Part shown: positions 1 through 4,976 of the stretch, one piece after another
Position numbering within the stretch: the first letter of the stretch is position 1
Layout: the number at the start of each line of letters is the position of its first letter
NCBI GenBank assembly: GCA_038236965.1
Contig: JBBRZF010000198.1
Location: 1-6,079 of the forward strand
DNA: 6,079 nt
Source: JBBRZF01 sp038236965
GTDB lineage: Bacteria; Acidobacteriota; Terriglobia; Terriglobales; Acidobacteriaceae
Direction: 5' to 3'
Notes under the pieces: generated by a model
The model's database searches: none
Seen by the model: only the letters and a program-made list of their open reading frames with translations
What the model was told of the DNA's origin: nothing
Made by a program: the position numbers and the translations under genes

Positions 1-1
1 C

Positions 2-301
2 ACATCGCGTCGTCGCATGACCGCGTTCGGCGACGCGGGCGAGCTGGCCTGGGACGGCGTCGGGCAGACCGTTACGCTTACATCCGTGGATGGCAGTGAG
101 CATCAGGTTGTACTTCCGCAGGAACGCGACGAAATGTTCTCCGCTCAGGCGAAAGCGTTCCTCGAAGCCCTTGCGGAAAAAAATTCCGAACCGCTCTGCA
201 CTTTGTCCGAGGCCGATTTCGTGATGAGACTTTGTGATGCTGCACGACTTTCTTCGTCCGAGGGACGCACGGTTCGTCTCGGACCGGATGAACAGCTTTG
301 A
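2..301 (+). CDS. Gfo/Idh/MocA-family oxidoreductase, C-terminal fragment
   Basis: Only the last 99 codons are in the window; the frame is open to the left edge, so the gene begins upstream and its NAD(P)-binding Rossmann domain is not seen. The visible part resembles the end of the Gfo/Idh/MocA C-terminal domain: a 'FGDAGELAWDG' segment, equivalent to the 'GekGtleWdg' strand of the family, then a helix (MFSAQAKAFLEAL) and a final 'SEADFVMRLCDAARLSSSEGRTVRL' resembling the common ending '..alaaheSaregrtV.l'. Family members are NAD(P)-dependent sugar oxidoreductases. The stop at 299-301 overlaps the TTG start of the CMP-sugar synthetase gene, so it is in the same operon. By analogy with Campylobacter ptmF, beside ptmB and ptmA, it may help make an amino-sugar precursor for a legionaminic-type acid. 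That role is inference; the family assignment rests on the C-terminal pattern alone. Confidence 0.72.
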   Translation, partial: TSRRRMTAFGDAGELAWDGVGQTVTLTSVDGSEHQVVLPQERDEMFSAQAKAFLEALAEKNSEPLCTLSEADFVMRLCDAARLSSSEGRTVRLGPDEQL

Positions 302-1032
302 ATCTTCGACCCTTGCTGGCGATCATTCCTGCGCGTGGAGGTTCGAAAGGCCTGCCCGGTAAGAACGTACGCATGCTTGCCGGACATCCGCTCATCTCCC
401 ATAGCATCCGCATGGCGCAGATGACTCCGGAGATCGACGATTTCGTGGTCTCCACCGACAGCGAAGAGATCGCTGCCGTCGCTCGAAAATACGACTGCGA
501 AGTTCCGTTTTTGCGTCCCGCTGAACTCGCGCAGGACGACACGCCCATGCTCCCCGTGCTGCAACACGCGGTGCAAGAGATGGAACGCCTGCACGGCAAG
601 CACTACGGGACGGTACTGTTGCTGGACCCGACCAGTCCGGGACGACTGCCTGAAGATGTAACCACTGCGTTGGCGAAGTTGGAATCTGATGAAAAAGCGG
701 CTGGCATCGTCGCCGCATCAGAACCGCACTTTAATCCCCGCTGGGTTTGCGTGGAGGAGCGCGATGGCTACATGCACAAGCCCTTCGCAGCAGGCCAGTC
801 GTTCAGCCGCCGCCAGGACGTGCCTCCAATCTATCGCATCAACGGTTCGTTGTATCTGTGGCGGCGTAATGAACTAATGAATGCCACGGGCGCTTGGGAT
901 ACCATGCCCCATAAGTTGCTTGTCATTCCCGAGGAACGAGCCATCCATATCGACGAATTGCACGATTTCGCGATGGCCGAGTTGGTGCTTCGCGAGAAGA
1001 TGGTCCTATTTCCCTGGCTCTATAAAGGATAA
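298..1032 (+). CDS. neuA: CMP-nonulosonate (acylneuraminate) cytidylyltransferase
   Basis: This 244-residue protein is a cytosolic enzyme expected to transfer CMP from CTP to a nine-carbon sialic-type acid, giving the donor for a glycosyltransferase. The N-terminal nucleotide-binding signature is clear: IPARGGSKGLPGKNVR at residues 10-25. It is followed by VSTDSEEIA (51-59), LDPTSPGR (109-116, usually LQPTSPLR), INGSLYLWRR (181-190) and a closing HIDELHDFAMAE (217-228) whose Asp219 matches the family's metal-binding aspartate region. Length is normal for single-domain NeuA/LegF proteins (about 220-250). The TTG start overlaps the preceding stop (TTGA, 298-301); an in-frame TGA at 289-291 rules out anything further upstream, and a GGA at 286-288 is a weak ribosome site. 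The family is secure. Whether the substrate is Neu5Ac, legionaminic acid or another nonulosonate (NeuA, LegF or PtmB type) cannot be read from the sequence. Confidence 0.93.
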   Translation: MNLRPLLAIIPARGGSKGLPGKNVRMLAGHPLISHSIRMAQMTPEIDDFVVSTDSEEIAAVARKYDCEVPFLRPAELAQDDTPMLPVLQHAVQEMERLHGKHYGTVLLLDPTSPGRLPEDVTTALAKLESDEKAAGIVAASEPHFNPRWVCVEERDGYMHKPFAAGQSFSRRQDVPPIYRINGSLYLWRRNELMNATGAWDTMPHKLLVIPEERAIHIDELHDFAMAELVLREKMVLFPWLYKG

Positions 1033-1835
1033 TGACGGTGCGAAGCATTAAAGAAATGATGGATTTGAAGGGGCGCGTGGCCGTCATCACCGGCGGCGCA
1101 GGACACATCGCCCTCGCGTTCGCCGAGTCGCTCGCCGAAGCTGGCGCCTCGCTGGTTTTGCTGGACGTTGGCCAGGCGCGACTGGAGTCACGGACCGCTG
1201 ATTTGATGCGGCGCTTCGGATGCAAAGTGACGCACGCAGTCGCCGACGTGGCGAATCCCGAAATGGTCAACCAGGCGTTGTCTCGCGCAGAGGCCGAGCA
1301 CGGAAGCATCGATATCCTCATGAACAATGCCGCCTACCCGCCTGACGACAGGCCCGACCCGTTTGACGTTGCCGCACAATCGGTCGAGCGTTGGGAACGC
1401 AACATACAAGTGATGCTCACTGGCACGCTGGTGACAACGCAGGCTTGTGTCCCGGCGATGCGTCGCGCCGGGAGCGGTACCATCATCAACGTGAGTTCCA
1501 CCTATGGACTCGTTGGCCCAGACCCGGCCATGTATCTCGGAACCGAGATAGGCAATCCCGGATACTACGCCGCAGCCAAAGGGGGGATCGTCCAGTTGAC
1601 GCGCTATTGGGCGACCATGCTTGCACCCGTCATCCGAGTGAACTGTATCGCTCCGGGGGGCGTGTCCAGAAATCAGCCAGAGATCTTTGTAGAGCGTTAT
1701 GGTACGCGCACTCCACTGAAACGCATGGCGACGGAAGAGGACTTCAAGGGCGCGGCGCTGTTCCTGGCCAGCGACATGTCTGCCTACGTGACCGGACAAG
1801 TGCTGCCGGTTGATGGCGGCTGGACCGCATGGTAG
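1032..1835 (+). CDS. SDR-family oxidoreductase of the nonulosonate operon
   Basis: A complete 267-residue classical short-chain dehydrogenase/reductase. The cofactor loop TGGAGHIA is at residues 20-27 (usual TGxxxGIG; the last Gly is Ala). An acidic Asp46 ends the second strand (LVLLD), which favours NAD(H) over NADP(H). NNAA is at 98-101, the serine segment NVSS at 153-156, and the catalytic YxxxK at Tyr179-Lys183. The tail is VTGQVLPVDGGW. The first ATG (1032) overlaps the previous stop by one base and has AAAGG at 1024-1028; ATGs at 1056 and 1059 are possible but lack as good a site. Placed between the CMP-sugar synthetase and the NeuB gene, it probably reduces or oxidises a sugar precursor. 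The neighbouring order matches Campylobacter ptmF-ptmB-ptmA, where PtmA is an SDR linked to making the amino-sugar precursor of legionaminic acid. The SDR call is firm; the substrate is inferred from context only. Confidence 0.9.
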   Translation: MTVRSIKEMMDLKGRVAVITGGAGHIALAFAESLAEAGASLVLLDVGQARLESRTADLMRRFGCKVTHAVADVANPEMVNQALSRAEAEHGSIDILMNNAAYPPDDRPDPFDVAAQSVERWERNIQVMLTGTLVTTQACVPAMRRAGSGTIINVSSTYGLVGPDPAMYLGTEIGNPGYYAAAKGGIVQLTRYWATMLAPVIRVNCIAPGGVSRNQPEIFVERYGTRTPLKRMATEEDFKGAALFLASDMSAYVTGQVLPVDGGWTAW

Positions 1836-1854
1836 CCGGATGGCGGCGGTATTT

Positions 1855-2904
1855 ATGACAACGATGAACATTGGCTCTAGAGTCGTCGGAGATGCACAGC
1901 CGTGCTTCATCATTGCGGAAGCCGGAGTGAACCACAACGGCAGTCTCGACATCGCTCTTCGCCTGGTTGACGCCGCCGCTGAAGCAGGCTCCGACGCCGT
2001 GAAGTTTCAGACATTTCGCGCTGAGAGTGTCGTTAGCGTCGCCGCTCCGAAAGCTGATTACCAGAAACAGACCCCCGGAGCTGTCGAATCGCAGTTGGAG
2101 ATGATTCGCAAACTCGAGATGTCGCCCGAGATGACGCGTGCAGTTGCGCGTCATGCTGGCGAGCGCGGCATCCTGTTCCTCTCCACCGGCTTTGACGAAG
2201 AGAGCGTCGATCTGCTGAACGAGATCGGTGTTCCCGCGTTCAAGATCGGCTCCGGCGATGTCACCAACACGCCGCTGCTCCAGCACATCGGACGCAAGCG
2301 TCTTCCTGTCATCTTGTCCACAGGCATGTCGTACATGGTCGAGGTAGAAGCCGCCGTCGAGGCGCTCACCGCATACGGATGCCCCGCACTGGCGCTGTTG
2401 CATTGTGTTTCCAGCTATCCCGCAACTCCCGAGTGGGCCAACCTTCGCGCCATGAACACGCTGCGCCAACGCTTCCACGTCCCCATCGGATTCAGCGATC
2501 ACTTCCTCGAACTCGAGCTCGCGTACGCGGCGGTGGCGATGGGCGCCTGCATCATCGAAAAGCACCTGACGCTCGATAATTCGCTTCCCGGCCCTGACCA
2601 CCGCGTGTCGCTTTCTCCCGAACGTTTCTCGCAGATGGTGAGCGGGATCCGCAACGTGGAAGCTGCGCTCGGCGACGGAGTGAAGCAGCCTTCCGCGATT
2701 GAGAAGAATGTTCGCGACGTGGCGCGGCGCAGCATTGTCGCAGCCGAAGCCATCCCCGCCGGCACCGTCATCACCCAAGAGATGCTGGCATTCAAGCGCC
2801 CCGGCACCGGGGTTCCGCCAACTCATCTCGACCGCGTAGTCGGCCGCACCACAAAATCCGCCATCGAGCGCGATGCCGCCATCAACCTCGGAGACCTCTC
2901 GTGA
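1855..2904 (+). CDS. neuB: NeuB-family nonulosonate (sialic/legionaminic acid) synthase
   Basis: About 349 residues, the normal size for NeuB/LegI. The enzyme condenses phosphoenolpyruvate with a ManNAc-type six-carbon sugar to form a nine-carbon 2-keto acid, in the cytosol. An N-terminal TIM-barrel domain carries EAGVNHNG (22-29), KFQTF (50-54), FKIGSGD (129-135), LSTGM, LHCVSSYPATPE, GFSDH, IIEKHLTLD and GPDHRVSL (246-253). A C-terminal SAF/antifreeze-like domain from about residue 290 begins RRSIVAAEAIPAGTVIT and contains the conserved FKRPGTG. Asp135 sits where many homologues have Glu in the 'SGE' motif. Start choice: ATG 1855 is preceded by GGCGGCGGT (1842-1850) with a 4-base gap and gives an N-terminus like other NeuBs. 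ATG 1840 or ATG 1864 are alternatives, and a TTG at 1810 inside the SDR gene is unlikely. The 3' end overlaps neuC (GTGA, 2901-2904). Substrate specificity between NeuB and LegI is unresolved. Confidence 0.95.
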   Translation: MTTMNIGSRVVGDAQPCFIIAEAGVNHNGSLDIALRLVDAAAEAGSDAVKFQTFRAESVVSVAAPKADYQKQTPGAVESQLEMIRKLEMSPEMTRAVARHAGERGILFLSTGFDEESVDLLNEIGVPAFKIGSGDVTNTPLLQHIGRKRLPVILSTGMSYMVEVEAAVEALTAYGCPALALLHCVSSYPATPEWANLRAMNTLRQRFHVPIGFSDHFLELELAYAAVAMGACIIEKHLTLDNSLPGPDHRVSLSPERFSQMVSGIRNVEAALGDGVKQPSAIEKNVRDVARRSIVAAEAIPAGTVITQEMLAFKRPGTGVPPTHLDRVVGRTTKSAIERDAAINLGDLS

Positions 2905-4079
2905 AGCGCCGCATCGCAGTCGTCACCGTCGGCCGTTCCGACTACGGCATCTATACACCGATTCTGCGCAAGATTATCGACGACCCTGACTGTGAACTCG
3001 CGCTGATCGTCGGCGGGGCGCACCTCGATGCACGCTATGGCAGGACCGTGCAGGAGATCGAGCGCGAGGGATATCCCATTGCCGCGCGCGTTCGCATGAT
3101 CGTTGCCGATGACTCTCGCCAATCCGTCGCCGACGCGATGGGAGCCGGAATCGCCGGATTCGCCCGCGCGTACTCTGAGGTCAGGCCCGACATCGTCCTG
3201 GTCCTCGGCGACCGTTACGAGATGATGGCGGCAGCCACCGCCGCTCTGCCACTGCGCATTCCGCTCGCGCACCTGCATGGCGGGGAACTGACGCTCGGTG
3301 CCATCGACGACGCCATCCGCCATTGCATCACCAAGCTCAGTCATCTGCATTTCGCGGCTGCTCCAGACTATGCGCGCCGCATCCGGCAAATGGGAGAAGA
3401 GCCTTGGCGCGTTCACGTGACCGGTTCGCCAGTGGTGGACGCGGTCCTCGCCCTCGATCCGATTCCCCAGTCCGACCTCGAAAAGGAAATTGGCCTCGAC
3501 CTCTCGCGCTCGCTGCTGATTACCTACCATCCGGTTACATTGGCCGACAACGCGCACCCTGAGCACATCTCCGCGTTGCTCGAAGCACTTGCCGAATTCG
3601 ATCTCAATTTTATCTTCACGTATCCGAACGCCGACGCCGGCAATGCCGACATCGTGGAACAAGCGAAACAGTTCGTCGCACGCACACCCAACGCACGCAT
3701 GTTCTTCAATCTGGGGCACCGCAAATATCACAGCCTGCAACGCCACGTGCTTGCCATGGTGGGCAACTCAAGCAGCGGAATCATCGAAGCAGCTAGTTTC
3801 CGCCTGCCCGTGGTCAACATTGGCAGCCGCCAGGCAGGACGCATGCGGACGGCAAACATCCTAGACGCAACACCCGACCGCGAATCCATCGCCGCTGGAA
3901 TTCGTCGCGCAACCAGCCCTGAATTCCGCGCCACCTTGACGACGCTATCGAGTCCGTACGGCGAAGGCGATGCGGCCGCAAAGATCGTCCACCTTCTGAA
4001 ATCCGTGGATCTAGGCGGCAGATTTCTTGTAAAGCAGTTTCAGGATCTGCCGGTGAACACCGGCGAGGAATGTCGATGA
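2901..4079 (+). CDS. neuC: NeuC-family hydrolysing UDP-N-acetylhexosamine 2-epimerase
   Basis: A 392-residue protein of the hydrolysing UDP-GlcNAc 2-epimerase family (GT-B fold). In sialic acid synthesis NeuC turns UDP-GlcNAc into free ManNAc plus UDP; the homologue LegG does the same on a UDP-2,4-diacetamido sugar. Motifs: VGRSDYGIY at residues 10-18 (usual GTRADYG), LVLGDRYEMM, HGGELTLGAIDDAIRH at 126-141, TYHPVT around His210, VGNSSSGIIEA at 287-297 (nucleotide and pyrophosphate loop) and NIGSRQAGR. HGGE and SSSG are shared with E. coli NeuC. Length is at the upper end of the family (about 375-390), owing to a short unconserved tail after LLKSVD. The GTG start at 2901 overlaps the neuB stop by four bases, so reinitiation is likely. 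With neuB next to it, the product should be the NeuB substrate. The family is certain; ManNAc versus 6-deoxy-diacetamidomannose is not. Confidence 0.94.
   Translation: MKRRIAVVTVGRSDYGIYTPILRKIIDDPDCELALIVGGAHLDARYGRTVQEIEREGYPIAARVRMIVADDSRQSVADAMGAGIAGFARAYSEVRPDIVLVLGDRYEMMAAATAALPLRIPLAHLHGGELTLGAIDDAIRHCITKLSHLHFAAAPDYARRIRQMGEEPWRVHVTGSPVVDAVLALDPIPQSDLEKEIGLDLSRSLLITYHPVTLADNAHPEHISALLEALAEFDLNFIFTYPNADAGNADIVEQAKQFVARTPNARMFFNLGHRKYHSLQRHVLAMVGNSSSGIIEAASFRLPVVNIGSRQAGRMRTANILDATPDRESIAAGIRRATSPEFRATLTTLSSPYGEGDAAAKIVHLLKSVDLGGRFLVKQFQDLPVNTGEECR
4065..4069 (+). promoter_or_regulatory. Ribosome binding site that decides the neuD start
   Basis: GAGGA lies inside the end of neuC, six bases before ATG 4076 and directly touching the in-frame ATG 4070. 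Normal spacing favours 4076, which also creates an ATGA stop/start overlap with neuC. This is seen in the sequence; use of the site is inferred. Confidence 0.65.
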
Positions 4080-4723
4080 AAGACGTGGTCATCGTAGGCG
4101 CCGGAGGACTCGGGCGCGAAGCACTCACGATTCTCGAAGCCGCCAATCAGGACAAGAAGCAGTTCAATATTCTCGGATTCATCGAGTCTGACCGCAATCG
4201 TATTGGGGAAGGCGTTGCGGAAGTCCCCATCCTCGGGGATGATTCCTGGCTCGCAAAACATTCTTCGGTGGAGGCTGTGTGTGGAGTCGGATTCCCGCGT
4301 CCCCGAAAGAATGTCGTGCTTCGTCTGCTCGCTGCCGGAACCTGTTTCCTCACCATCATCCATCCCGACGTTCGCATTCCTCGCAATGTTTCGCTGGGGA
4401 ATGGAAGCATCGTCATGGCAGGAACGGTCTTTTCCGCGAACGCCATCATCGGGTCGCAAACCATCCTCTACCTCAATTGCTCCATCCCGCACGATGTCGT
4501 CATCGGCGATTTCTGCCTGATCGCATCGGGCGTAGCTCTCGGCGGAGGAGTCGAAATAGGCGAAGGCGTTGAACTGGGAACAAACTCCAGCGTCATCCCG
4601 TTCAAGAAGGTCGGATCATGGAGCGTAGTTGGCGCGGCTTCGGTGGTGATCCAAGACCTGCCGGAACACGTCACCGCCGTCGGCGTGCCCTGCCGCATCA
4701 CCAGCACTCAGACCATCGACTAA
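4076..4723 (+). CDS. neuD: NeuD/PglD-family hexapeptide-repeat acyltransferase
   Basis: 215 residues. An N-terminal nucleotide-sugar-binding Rossmann-like part (VVIVGAGGLGREAL, 4-17; VCGVGFPRPRKNVVLRLLAAG) is followed by a left-handed beta-helix of hexapeptide repeats from about residue 98 to 190 (VRIPRNVSLGNGSIVMAG, VVIGDF, VEIGEGVELGTNSSV). The ending GVPCRI resembles the family's VGVPAK. Such enzymes move acetyl from acetyl-CoA onto sialic acid hydroxyls (NeuD) or a UDP-4-amino sugar (PglD, LegH). The catalytic-base position is kept as His139-Asp140 (IPHD). Two other histidines typical of PglD are replaced: GHG reads GLG at 12-14, and the His of 'GDF.HI' is Leu148. ATG 4076 is preferred because GAGGA at 4065-4069 is six bases upstream and the start overlaps the neuC stop as ATGA; ATG 4070 would abut that site. 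It is the last gene of the operon. The acyl acceptor is not known. Confidence 0.88.
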   Translation: MKDVVIVGAGGLGREALTILEAANQDKKQFNILGFIESDRNRIGEGVAEVPILGDDSWLAKHSSVEAVCGVGFPRPRKNVVLRLLAAGTCFLTIIHPDVRIPRNVSLGNGSIVMAGTVFSANAIIGSQTILYLNCSIPHDVVIGDFCLIASGVALGGGVEIGEGVELGTNSSVIPFKKVGSWSVVGAASVVIQDLPEHVTAVGVPCRITSTQTID

Positions 4724-4735
4724 TCCAGCCCTGGA

Positions 4736-4853
4736 CCGGACGAGAAGAGACGAATGAGAAGCGCTTTTTCAAGCGCAGAAATGGTTTCTCCTCTCCCCCT
4801 TTCCCCTGCTTCCAGCCGTCGCCAGCAGGGGAAGGCGAGGGATACTCGTCCGG
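4736..4853. repeat. Nested inverted-repeat element between the sugar operon and lpdA
   Basis: A perfect 9-base inverted pair, CCGGACGAG (4736-4744) and CTCGTCCGG (4845-4853), brackets three shorter hairpins: GCGCTT/AAGCGC (4761-4776, 4-base loop), AGAAA/TTTCT (4777-4789, 3-base loop) and a 10-base stem at 4801-4833. Folded together they would make a multi-branched structure just after the neuD stop. A run of 23 pyrimidines (4785-4807) crosses the inner part. No T-run follows any stem on either strand, so this is not a standard intrinsic terminator. It could be a REP- or MITE-like intergenic repeat or a structured mRNA 3' end protecting the operon transcript. A single copy is visible here, so repeat status is unproven. 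Confidence 0.5.
4801..4833. repeat. Perfect 10-bp palindromic stem, REP-like
   Basis: TTCCCCTGCT (4801-4810) and AGCAGGGGAA (4824-4833) are exact reverse complements around a 13-base loop (4811-4823). The stem can extend outward by a T-G wobble and one C-G pair. It is the strongest hairpin in the window. The GC-rich stem, intergenic position and lack of a T-tract are typical of REP-like palindromes in GC-rich genomes; it may also act as a transcript-end stabiliser or a weak or factor-aided terminator. Confidence 0.6.
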
Positions 4854-4894
4854 CAGAAAACTTCCCCCCAGGCTCTTCTCATCTAATTACCGTA

Positions 4895-4925
4895 TTCGCT
4901 TCATTAGCCATCCCTGTTCTAGAAT
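4895..4925 (+). promoter_or_regulatory. Possible lpdA promoter
   Basis: Composition turns AT-rich after about 4880. TAGAAT (4920-4925) matches the sigma-70-type -10 consensus at five of six positions, about 50 bases before the lpdA start. The only upstream partner is a poor TTCGCT (4895-4900) at a long 19-base spacing. The -10 overlaps a perfect 8-base palindrome, TTCTAGAA (4917-4924), which could be a protein site or chance. A separate promoter is expected here because the function changes, but this particular placement is weak. Confidence 0.3.
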
Positions 4926-4964
4926 CATCCGTTGCCTTCCCGAACTTGGAAATCCATAGAGAAC

Positions 4965-4969
4965 TGGAG
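4965..4969 (+). promoter_or_regulatory. Ribosome binding site fixing the TTG start of lpdA
   Basis: TGGAG is seven bases upstream of TTG 4977. No ATG or GTG lies in frame between this site and the conserved YDVAILGSGPAGY segment, so the spacing supports the TTG as the true start. Confidence 0.7.
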
Positions 4970-4976
4970 CAAGAAC

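Noticed and set aside
1744..2826. A 360-codon open frame on the - strand opposite neuB
   Set aside because: It lies wholly antisense to a gene with clear NeuB and SAF motifs; its translation shows no recognisable domain. Long antisense frames are expected in GC-biased coding DNA.
2823..3746. A 307-codon open frame on the - strand opposite neuC
   Set aside because: It is a shadow of the well-supported NeuC reading frame, with no recognisable motif in its translation.
4761..4789. Tandem small hairpins as a Rho-independent terminator of the operon
   Set aside because: The stems are only 6 and 5 bp and are followed by a C-rich rather than T-rich tract.
4754..4882. An 8-base inverted pair ATGAGAAG/CTTCTCAT as an additional stem
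   Set aside because: It would cross the outer 9-base pair, and short matches are likely by chance in purine/pyrimidine-skewed sequence.
4618..4959. A 113-codon + strand frame from the end of neuD into the spacer
   Set aside because: It starts inside neuD in another frame and reads through the inverted repeats; no protein-like features.
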